Source of the DNA: Acidobacteriota bacterium
GTDB taxonomy: Bacteria; Acidobacteriota; Terriglobia; Acidiferrales; UBA7541
Length of the DNA: 18,998 nt
Assembly (NCBI GenBank): GCA_003224195.1
Contig: QHYP01000027.1
Coordinates: 7,989 to 26,986, forward strand
Reading direction: 5' to 3'
In this document: in pieces, positions 1-6,971 of the stretch
Position numbering within the stretch: the first letter of the stretch is position 1
Layout: every line of letters begins with the position of its first letter
Program-made: the position numbers and the translations under genes
The notes under the pieces: generated by a model
What the model saw: only the letters and a program-made list of their open reading frames with translations
What the model was told of the DNA's origin: nothing
Database searches by the model: none

Positions 1-1829
1 TGGTTCGAGTTACGGGGGAAGGATGCCGATCCGGGAGGAGGAAGCGACTCCGTCTTCTGAACGCCCCGTCCTTCCACAAGTGTATAGATAGCGTCCGCTG
101 CCAGATTCCGAAGAGATTCCACATTGCCATTCGGCCAGCGGATTTCGACCGACTCCATCTTCGTCGCCGTGCCCAGCCCAAAATGAATTCGCAAATCGTT
201 CTGGGAGAGATAGCTTCCGCCCCCGCGCACCTCGTCGAACTGTTGGACGCCCCCTGTGCGAATCGTCACTCGCGCGCCGATCGCCGCGCGGTTGCTCTTT
301 GTGCCAAGCAGCTTGAAGAGCACGCGGTGGTTCCCGTCCTGATCCATGTTCACCAGCAGAGACGGTGGCTCGCCCACGTTCAATAGGACAACGTCGACAT
401 TTCCGGAGTTGAAGACATCTCCAAAGGCCGCGCCACGCCGCGAGTGCGGGGGAAGGTCTGCCAGGCCGGCGTCTTTCGAGACTTCATCAAAAGTTCCGTC
501 ACGATTATTGCGGTGCAAGAGGATTGGCTCGCGGTAACGGGCGCCGACTTCGGCAGCGTCAACTTGCGGAAAAACGTGACCGTTGGCCACGAAAATGTCC
601 AGCCAGCCGTCATTGTCCATGTCAAAAAATCCGGCGCCCCAACCGACCAGAGTGTAACTCGGCTGGCCGATTCTCGATGTCCAGCTCGCGTCTTCAAAAC
701 CTTTCTGACCCATGTTGCGGTAGAGCGAATTCGGCTGCTCGGCGAACTCGGTGACGAATAGGCTTAGGCGCCCGCTGTGATCGTAATCGCCGAAATCCGC
801 GCCCATCGAACCCAGTTCAATGCCCTCGCCGCTCAGGGCCACGCCGCTGAGCATTCCCACGTCCGTAAACGTCCCGTCATGGTTGTTATGGTAGAGGTAG
901 TTGGGCGTGGCATCGTTGGCCACGAATAGGTCCGGCCATCCGTCGTTGTCGTAATCCGCCCAGATCGCCCCGAGGCCGTAATAACCGATGGCGTCGTTGA
1001 CCCCGGCTTTTTTCGATACTTCTTCAAACGTGCCGTCGCCGCGATTGTGATAGAGCAGGTCGCTCTCGCCTTCAAGCCCCCATGGCCCACACTGCACCAG
1101 CACTCCTTTGTAGCGGCAGAACTTGTTGCTCCCGAATTCGGGCAAATGGTCCAGGTCCACATGGACATACCGCGAAACGAACAGATCAACATAGCCATCT
1201 CGATCGTAGTCGCCCCAAGCGGCCCCGGTGCTGAAGCCCCCGCCGCGCACGCCCGCCTTTTCGGTCACGTCCTCGAACTTGCAGTTGCCCAGGTTGCGAT
1301 AGAGGGCATTGCCACCGTAACCCGTCACGAAGAGGTCGAGCTTGCCGTCGTTGTCGTAATCCGCCACTGCCACTCCCATGCCCCAGCCGCGCCGCGTCAA
1401 CCCCGCTTCCTGCGTGATGTCCTTAAAAGTGCCATCCGGCTCCTGATGATACAGCGTGACGAGCGGGTCGCCACCGTTCCGCGCCCTCTCGACGGAGGAA
1501 CCGTTTACCATCACGATGTCCAGACGGCCGTCATTGTCGCAATCGAACAAACCGATCCCGCCGCTCATGGACTCGACGATATACCGCTTGTCCGACGTCG
1601 AGATATGCGATGCCCGCAAGCCCAACTCCGCGGCGACATCCTTGAATTTGGGAATCGGGGGAAAGCCGGGGCGGTCAGGCCTCGGTTTCGATGGGCCCGC
1701 CGAGGCCGGCACGGGTACGCGCGCGCTTTGCCCTGCTTCAGGGCGAACAACCGCGATTTCCAACGAAAACAGAAGCAGAAATAGGCCGCTGAAATAGGAT
1801 AGAAGAGGGAGCCGATGGTTCCAGGTCAT
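1..1829 (-). CDS. CRTAC1-like FG-GAP/VCBS repeat protein with ASPIC/UnbV domain (3' end beyond window)
   Basis: An uninterrupted frame of 609 codons runs from the ATG at 1829-1827 off the left edge with no stop. The N-terminus has a hydrophobic segment at about residues 8-28, a signal peptide or anchor, so the protein is probably exported. FG-GAP/VCBS-type Ca-binding loops follow: DCDNDGRLDI (about 97), DYDNDGKLDL (about 157), DYDRDGYVDL (about 208), DYDNDGWPDL (about 292) and DMDNDGWLDI (about 403). The loop near 348-357 (DYDHSGRLSL) has lost key residues. The last third (about 510-580) matches an ASPIC/UnbV domain (KSNRAAIGARVTIRTGG, then VEIRWPNG). The beta-propeller fold is established for FG-GAP families; the substrate of bacterial CRTAC1 proteins is not known. 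The gene is divergent from a LacI regulator at 2057, which may control it. No convincing Shine-Dalgarno precedes the ATG, and the start lies in a hairpin. Confidence 0.9.
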   Translation of the reverse strand, partial: MTWNHRLPLLSYFSGLFLLLFSLEIAVVRPEAGQSARVPVPASAGPSKPRPDRPGFPPIPKFKDVAAELGLRASHISTSDKRYIVESMSGGIGLFDCDNDGRLDIVMVNGSSVERARNGGDPLVTLYHQEPDGTFKDITQEAGLTRRGWGMGVAVADYDNDGKLDLFVTGYGGNALYRNLGNCKFEDVTEKAGVRGGGFSTGAAWGDYDRDGYVDLFVSRYVHVDLDHLPEFGSNKFCRYKGVLVQCGPWGLEGESDLLYHNRGDGTFEEVSKKAGVNDAIGYYGLGAIWADYDNDGWPDLFVANDATPNYLYHNNHDGTFTDVGMLSGVALSGEGIELGSMGADFGDYDHSGRLSLFVTEFAEQPNSLYRNMGQKGFEDASWTSRIGQPSYTLVGWGAGFFDMDNDGWLDIFVANGHVFPQVDAAEVGARYREPILLHRNNRDGTFDEVSKDAGLADLPPHSRRGAAFGDVFNSGNVDVVLLNVGEPPSLLVNMDQDGNHRVLFKLLGTKSNRAAIGARVTIRTGGVQQFDEVRGGGSYLSQNDLRIHFGLGTATKMESVEIRWPNGNVESLRNLAADAIYTLVEGRGVQKTESLPPPGSASFPRNSN

Positions 1830-1835
1830 CGGCTC
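1809..1835 (-). promoter_or_regulatory. Inverted repeat sequestering the CRTAC1 start codon
   Basis: A perfect 9-bp inverted repeat (GAGCCGATG / CATCGGCTC) encloses a 9-nt loop. In the minus-strand transcript the 5' arm contains the ATG start (1829-1827), so the hairpin would hide the start codon. A three-codon frame, ATG AGC CGA TGA, begins at 1837 and its TGA overlaps the real ATG. The geometry is visible in the sequence; translational control is inference. Confidence 0.45.
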
Positions 1836-2056
1836 ATTCTATCGTAGAGTATTTCATGGCGTAGCTGCATTTACGGCAAGGAAATTTTTGCTTTCTGGAA
1901 GGCATATCCCATTCGAATTATTAATTTTTGTAAACATTTCATTTCATCGAAGACAAATGCGCTAAGATGGCACAATCCGAAACGGCGAATTGCCCGCGCC
2001 CCTTTCCGTGATTGCGCGCGCCTATCCGCCACGGTGCTCCGTTCGTCACAAACTCA
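1830..2056. other. Divergent intergenic region between CRTAC1 gene and LacI regulator
   Basis: These 227 bases are markedly more AT-rich than the flanking genes around 1861-1945, as expected for divergent promoters. A TAAGAT hexamer at 1963-1968 could be a -10 element for the LacI gene, but no good -35 sits at the right distance. TGTAAACATTTCA at 1929-1941 is an imperfect dyad and only a weak operator candidate. No gene is visible here. Confidence 0.4.
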
Positions 2057-3157
2057 ATGAAATCAAAACCGAAAACCAACCCGAATGGATCCCGAAGCGT
2101 AACGCTCAAGGCGGTTGCCGAACACGTGGGCCTCACGCCAGGAACGGTATCTGCCGTTCTCAATAATTCGGCGGCGGCGCGTTCCATTCCGGCACACACC
2201 AAGGAGCGCATTCTCGCCGCGGCGCGCGAACTCAACTACCGCCCTAATTTTCTGGCGCGCTCTCTCCGCGTGCAGCGCACCTATACCATCGGCGTAATCG
2301 CCGAAGAAATCGGCGACGCTTACGGCTCCCTGGTCATCAGCGGCATCGAGCAGTATCTGCGGCAGCATAACTTTTTCTTTCTGACGGTAATTCATCGCCA
2401 CGACCGAAAACTCCTGCAAACCTACTCGCAGATGTTGCTCGCGCGCGGCGTGGAAGGGTTCATCACGGTGGATACCTCGATCACAGAGCCGCCTGCACTG
2501 CCCACCGTCGCCATTGCCGGCCACCAAGAGGTGAAGGGCGTCACGAACATCATCCTGGATCACCGCCGCGCGGCCCTGTTGGCCCTCAAGCATTTGCAAC
2601 AACTGGGACACAAAGAAATTGCTTTCTTGAAAGGGCAGCCCTTCAGTTCCGACTCCGCCGTGCGCTGGCAAGCCATTTGTGAAGTGGCGCAAGAGCTCGG
2701 AGTGCGAATTCGCCCGGAGTTCGTGGTGCAGATGGACGCGGATGATCCCACGCCAGAGGTCGGCTATCCGTTTGCCAAGCGATTGCTCGCTCAGTCTCGG
2801 CCGTTCACGGCACTGTTCGCATATAACGATATCTCCGCGATCGGGGCGATTCGCGCTATCCGCGAGGCGGGGCTTCGGGTACCCGAGGACATTTCCGTGG
2901 TCGGTTTTGATGACATACCGGCGGCCGCGTTCGCGAATCCTGGTCTCACGACGGTGCGGCAGCCTTTGCAGAAGATGGGGCAAATCGCGGCGCGCACGCT
3001 GCTCGACCGCATCGAGAACCGCGAAGCCTATTGGCCAGAAATCGCGATCGAGCCGGAACTCGTTGTACGCGATTCCACGGCCGAGGCGCCCTCGCGACGC
3101 GCAACTGCCCCAGATGGGGAAGTGGCGACGAGGACGGCGGCGCAGGGAGAACGCTGA
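2057..3157 (+). CDS. LacI-family transcriptional regulator (first of two)
   Basis: This 366-residue protein has an N-terminal LacI helix-turn-helix (about residues 15-62: VTLKAVAEHVGLTPGTVSAV, then YRPNFLARSLR hinge-helix sequence). A periplasmic-binding-like effector domain follows from about residue 70 (TIGVIAEEIGDAYGSLVISG, FTALFAYNDISAIGAIRA, ISVVGFDDIP, LTTVRQPLQKMG). LacI proteins bind palindromic operators as dimers or tetramers and release or bind DNA on sensing a sugar-type ligand. The frame could also open at a TTG at 2012, but the ATG at 2057 gives a normal LacI N-terminus and is preferred. The gene is divergent from the CRTAC1 gene ending at 1829 and tail to tail with a second LacI gene. 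The C-terminal tail of about 25 residues (after VVRDSTAE) is longer than usual and low in complexity. The ligand cannot be told from the sequence. Confidence 0.92.
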   Translation: MKSKPKTNPNGSRSVTLKAVAEHVGLTPGTVSAVLNNSAAARSIPAHTKERILAAARELNYRPNFLARSLRVQRTYTIGVIAEEIGDAYGSLVISGIEQYLRQHNFFFLTVIHRHDRKLLQTYSQMLLARGVEGFITVDTSITEPPALPTVAIAGHQEVKGVTNIILDHRRAALLALKHLQQLGHKEIAFLKGQPFSSDSAVRWQAICEVAQELGVRIRPEFVVQMDADDPTPEVGYPFAKRLLAQSRPFTALFAYNDISAIGAIRAIREAGLRVPEDISVVGFDDIPAAAFANPGLTTVRQPLQKMGQIAARTLLDRIENREAYWPEIAIEPELVVRDSTAEAPSRRATAPDGEVATRTAAQGER

Positions 3158-3206
3158 ACGTCGCGAGAGTCGTGACGGTCCGCGGATCAACTGGGTCTCT
3201 CAATGC

Positions 3207-4268
3207 CTATTTCAGAGCATGGGTAGATTCACGCACAACGAGTTCGGCGGCGACTTTTTTGCTCACGATGGGAGATTCCCGCTTTTGATTCGACGCCGCG
3301 ACCCAGTCCAAGACCAACCCCACTCCGATCGCCCCCATGGCTTCCATCGGCTGGCGAATCGTGGTCAATGAAGGCACGGAAAGAGCGGCCTGCGCAACGT
3401 CATCGAAGCCAGCGATGGAACACTGTTCTGGAACACGGACGCCGCGCCTCAATAGAGCGCGCATGGCGCCAAGCGCGGCCATGTCGTCATACGCCAGAAG
3501 CGCCGTGAACGCACGCCCATGCCGAAGCAAATTTTCCGTCAACTTTTCTCCCGCCTCAAAGCTGAGGTTGGGATCGCGCGTCTCCGGCATTTCGACCACC
3601 AGCCTGGTGTTGATTTTCAGGTTCACGGATTGAGCGAACTGCCGGATGCCCTTCCATCGCTGAGCGCTGCTCAAAAGCGTCTTGGGCCCCCGGATAAACG
3701 CAATGTGGCGATGGCCAAGCCGGTGGAGATGCTCGAGCATGGTGCGCGCGCCCGCTTCGTTGTCCACGAAGACGTTGCAGATGGAATCGAACTCGATCTC
3801 GCGCCCAACGATGACCGTCGGGATTCGCCGGCGCTTGAGATCGGCGAGAAGATTGATGTCCACCGAAAGCCAATTGGCGATGACGACCAGCCCCTCGACG
3901 CGGCGATCGAGGAGCATCTCGAGGTAACGCTCGAAGCGATGCGGCTCGTTGTGCGCGTCGGCCAGCACGGGCAAGTACGACGCCTGATAGAGCGAATTCT
4001 CGATGCCGCGGAGAATGGGCGTACAGAACGGGTCGGTCAGATCGAAGACCATGACGCCGACGGCGTTGGTGCGGCGGCTGCGCAGGTAACGAGCGAGGGG
4101 ATTGGGGCGATAGCCGAGGCGCTTGGCGGTGGTTTCGATACGTTCTTTTGTTTCGGTAGGGATATAGCGCGCCAGCGGGGCATTGTTCAGGACAATCGAA
4201 ACCGTGGAGACGGAATACCCGCTTTCGCGCGCCACGTCCCGGATGGTGACCACCGCATCTTTGGACAT
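3207..4268 (-). CDS. LacI-family transcriptional regulator (second of two)
   Basis: This 353-residue protein has a textbook LacI HTH at about residues 7-55 (VTIRDVARESGYSVSTVSIV, then YRPNPLARYLRS). The effector-binding core follows from about residue 65 (AVGVMVFDLTDPFCTPILRG, LGHRHIAFIRGP, FTALLAYDDMAALGAMRALL, CSIAGFDDVAQAAL, LTTIRQPMEAMG). The frame is open further upstream to 4394, but the ATG at 4268 is preceded by AAGGA about 9 nt upstream and begins directly before the HTH, so it is chosen. The gene is divergent from the GH116 glycosidase at 4521 with 252 bp between, the usual arrangement for a local repressor of a glycoside-hydrolase gene. The ligand is inferred to be a sugar or glycoside product. 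It ends 49 bp from the stop of the other LacI gene, and no clear terminator lies between them. Confidence 0.93.
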   Translation of the reverse strand: MSKDAVVTIRDVARESGYSVSTVSIVLNNAPLARYIPTETKERIETTAKRLGYRPNPLARYLRSRRTNAVGVMVFDLTDPFCTPILRGIENSLYQASYLPVLADAHNEPHRFERYLEMLLDRRVEGLVVIANWLSVDINLLADLKRRRIPTVIVGREIEFDSICNVFVDNEAGARTMLEHLHRLGHRHIAFIRGPKTLLSSAQRWKGIRQFAQSVNLKINTRLVVEMPETRDPNLSFEAGEKLTENLLRHGRAFTALLAYDDMAALGAMRALLRRGVRVPEQCSIAGFDDVAQAALSVPSLTTIRQPMEAMGAIGVGLVLDWVAASNQKRESPIVSKKVAAELVVRESTHALK

Positions 4269-4333
4269 GAGGTGGGTTCCTTCATACCGCAATCCAGCAT
4301 GTGCGGCAAGGGAAGCCCCTGCCAAAATCCCCG

Positions 4334-4403
4334 ACCGATTGGACGGCCTCGGAAAGCGTCTTTTTGCACGTTCCCGTGCGCCGAAAAGAACCAATTGGAC
4401 GGC
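4334..4403. repeat. Pair of near-identical 14-mers upstream of the LacI/GH116 divergent genes
   Basis: ACCGATTGGACGGC (4334-4347) and ACCAATTGGACGGC (4390-4403) differ at one base and are 56 bp apart, start to start. The second contains the palindrome CCAATTGG. They lie between the divergent LacI gene (start 4268) and GH116 gene (start 4521), where operators would be expected. A further imperfect dyad, TTAAGCGCAA, is at 4487-4496. Operator function is inference only. Confidence 0.3.
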
Positions 4404-4520
4404 AAGAGTGCGGCCCTATTTCCGAGGCGTGGTAGAATGCGCGGCAGACTTTCGTGACGCTGCGACCGAGAGAAATAACGATATTCTTAAGCGCAAAATC
4501 ATTCTCTTGAGGGGGAAACC

Positions 4521-6968
4521 ATGCGAGCTTTGCGATCCATCTGCGTCCATGCGTGCATTTTGGCGCTGGCGGGCATTCTTGTGGCCGCGGAAAGACTGCG
4601 CGCGGATGAGCACATTCCGGCGGCGGCGTGGAAGCGGCCGCTGGGCCAGCCGCTCGAAAACGCGGGAACGAAAAAGCCGGCGCTCAATGCGGGTCATATT
4701 GATGACGGCTATTGGCAAGGCGCGCCGGTTGGCGGCTTTGGCGCGGGAACCTTTTCACGTACGTATCGCGGCGACTTTGCGCGCTGGCACGTGAAGGCCG
4801 GCGTGCACAAATATCAGCCGCTGCTGCTCAACCAGTTCAGCGTGTACGAGAAAGCGGAAGGGGCAAACGAGAGCGTGGCCACGGTGCTCTATGCCGGCAA
4901 ACCGGACGCACGGGAGGCGCCGGCATGGAACTTCGACTACCCGGTGGGCGCAGGCGACTACTACGCGCTCTATCCGAAGGCCTGGTACGACTACCGCTGG
5001 GAAAAGCTGCCGGTGCGGCTGACGCTGGAACAGTTTTCGCCGATTCTGCCGAACAACTACAAAGAAACGAGCTATCCGGTGGCGGTTTACAACTGGCACG
5101 CGCAGAACACGACGCAGAAACGCGTGACGGTCAGCGTCCTGTTCACGTGGACGAACATGGTGGGATGGTTCCACGACGCGTCGAGGAGGTTTGCCGGGAT
5201 CAACAATCTGAGCAACGTGAACCGCGCGCAAAACGAAGCCATCACCTATCATGGCCAAGCCGCGACGATAAAAGGCATTGTGTTCGACCGCGTGCGCATG
5301 GGCAACGCGATGGTGGAAGGCGACGGGCAGTGGGCCATCGCCACGATTGATTCTCCGCGCACGCAGGTCTCTTACTTCACGACGTTTGCGTCTTGGGACG
5401 GTGGGCGGTCGGTGTGGGAGCCCTTTGCGGCGAGGGGCAAGCTGCCGAATAGCGATTTCGCCTGGGCGAGCAGTGGCGAGCCGCTCGCTGGCGCCATTGC
5501 GGTGACGTTCACGCTCGAGCCCGGGGAAAAGCTGAGCGTGCCGATGGCGCTTTCGTGGGACCTGCCGATCATCGAGTACGGCCACGGGCGGAGGTGGCTG
5601 CGCGCGTACACGGATTTTTTCGGTGCCAGCGGCACAAACGCGTGGAAGATCGCGCGAGAGGCGCTGCTCCACGGCGAGGAATGGAGCGCGACGATCGACG
5701 CGTGGCAGAAACCCATCGTCGAGGACCAAAGCAAGCCGCTGTGGTATCGCGGAATGTTGTTCAACGAGCTGTACGTGCTCGCTGACTCGGGCACAATGTG
5801 GGGGCGGCCGCTCGGTGGACCAAAGGACGCGCCGCTGACGTACTCGTTCCTCGAGTGCTTCGATTATCCGTTTTACGAGACGCTCGACGTGAGGTTTTAC
5901 GGCTCGATGCCGCTGGCGAAATGGTGGCCGAAAATCGAAAAGCAAGTAATGAGGGCCTTTGCGGACACGGTTCCGCAGGACCTGCGGCAGCAGTCCATCT
6001 GGGAATGGGGGACGCAGCACCACCAGAAGCTCGAGTTGCGCATGCGCAAGGTGCGGGGTGCAGTGCCGCACGACCTGGGCAATCCGGAAGAAGACCCGTT
6101 TGTGTATGTGAACCAGTTTGGCTGGCAGGACACGAACCGCTGGAAGGACTTGAACAGCAAATTTGTCCTCCTGGTGTACCGCGATTTCGTGGTTGCCGGC
6201 GACAACGACCTCGATTTCCTGCGCTCGACGTGGCCTGCCGTCAAGGAATCGCTTGCTTATCTTCAGCAATTCGACCGCGACGGAGATGGCCTGCCGGAAA
6301 ACGACAACTATCCCGACCAGACCTATGACGAGTGGGTGGTGAAGGGCGAGAGCGCGTACTGCGGGGGCCTGTGGCTCGGTGCCGTGCGCACAGCGGAAGA
6401 GATTGCCAAGAAGCTGGGCGACGCGAAGTCCGCGGCGGAATATCGAGAGCTGTTCGCGCGCGCGCAGAAGAGCTACATCACGAAGCTCTGGAATGGATCT
6501 TATTTCCGCTACGACACGCAGAGCGAATATCGCGACAACATTCAAGCCGACATGCTCGCGGGGCAGTGGTACGCGAATCTCACTGGACTCGGCGACCTGG
6601 TGCCGCGAGAGATGCGCGTTGGGTCGCTGCACAAGATCTACGACAACAACGTGATGAAGTTCGAAAAGGGCGAGATGGGCGCGGTGAACGGCATCGGCGC
6701 CGACGGAACGATCATCACCACGAATGAACAGGTGCAGGAAGTTTGGACGGGCACCACGTTCGGGCTTGCGGCGGAGATGCTCTCCGAAGGTATGCGCGAC
6801 GAGGCGTTTCGCACTGCGTGGGGCATCTATCACATCACTTACGAGAAGGCGGGCTACTGGTTCCGCACTCCGGAAGCGTGGGACCGCACGGGGAATTATC
6901 GCGCTTCAATGTACATGCGCCCGGCCGCCATCTGGGCGATGGAGATGATGCTGGCGGCGAAAAAATAG
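4521..6968 (+). CDS. Secreted GH116-family (GBA2/DUF608-type) beta-glycosidase
   Basis: This 815-residue protein starts at an ATG preceded by GAGGGGG (5-nt spacer). A signal peptide is evident at residues 1-29 (hydrophobic CILALAGILVAA, cleavage near ADE). The N-terminal beta-sandwich region (about 60-350) carries the GBA2-type signature GAPVGGFGAGTFSRTYRGDF (68-87). The C-terminal (alpha/alpha)6 DUF608 domain (about 400-812) has FLECFDYPFYETLDVRFY (443-460) and YDEWVVKGESAYCGGLWLG (602-620). By comparison with GH116 enzymes, E445 is the likely nucleophile and an Asp at 599 or 603 the likely acid/base; I assigned these from memory of the family, not from an alignment. GH116 members are retaining beta-glucosidases, beta-xylosidases or N-acetylglucosaminidases, and the specificity here is unknown. 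The enzyme should act outside the cytoplasm. The divergent LacI gene (4268) probably regulates it. Its stop is 3 bp from the convergent operon's last stop. Confidence 0.93.
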   Translation: MRALRSICVHACILALAGILVAAERLRADEHIPAAAWKRPLGQPLENAGTKKPALNAGHIDDGYWQGAPVGGFGAGTFSRTYRGDFARWHVKAGVHKYQPLLLNQFSVYEKAEGANESVATVLYAGKPDAREAPAWNFDYPVGAGDYYALYPKAWYDYRWEKLPVRLTLEQFSPILPNNYKETSYPVAVYNWHAQNTTQKRVTVSVLFTWTNMVGWFHDASRRFAGINNLSNVNRAQNEAITYHGQAATIKGIVFDRVRMGNAMVEGDGQWAIATIDSPRTQVSYFTTFASWDGGRSVWEPFAARGKLPNSDFAWASSGEPLAGAIAVTFTLEPGEKLSVPMALSWDLPIIEYGHGRRWLRAYTDFFGASGTNAWKIAREALLHGEEWSATIDAWQKPIVEDQSKPLWYRGMLFNELYVLADSGTMWGRPLGGPKDAPLTYSFLECFDYPFYETLDVRFYGSMPLAKWWPKIEKQVMRAFADTVPQDLRQQSIWEWGTQHHQKLELRMRKVRGAVPHDLGNPEEDPFVYVNQFGWQDTNRWKDLNSKFVLLVYRDFVVAGDNDLDFLRSTWPAVKESLAYLQQFDRDGDGLPENDNYPDQTYDEWVVKGESAYCGGLWLGAVRTAEEIAKKLGDAKSAAEYRELFARAQKSYITKLWNGSYFRYDTQSEYRDNIQADMLAGQWYANLTGLGDLVPREMRVGSLHKIYDNNVMKFEKGEMGAVNGIGADGTIITTNEQVQEVWTGTTFGLAAEMLSEGMRDEAFRTAWGIYHITYEKAGYWFRTPEAWDRTGNYRASMYMRPAAIWAMEMMLAAKK

Positions 6969-6971
6969 CCG

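Noticed and set aside
1047..1784. Plus-strand open frame of 245 codons within the left CRTAC1 gene
   Set aside because: The minus strand has an uninterrupted 609-codon frame with calcium-loop repeats and an ASPIC domain. The plus frame is a shadow.
2063..3190. Minus-strand open frame of 375 codons opposite the first LacI gene
   Set aside because: The plus strand encodes a complete LacI protein. The antisense frame is Arg-rich without recognisable motifs.
4755..6833. A 692-codon open frame antisense to the GH116 gene
   Set aside because: The protein is low-complexity and rich in Arg, His and Val, typical of a high-GC mirror frame. The plus-strand frame has a signal peptide and clear GH116 motifs.
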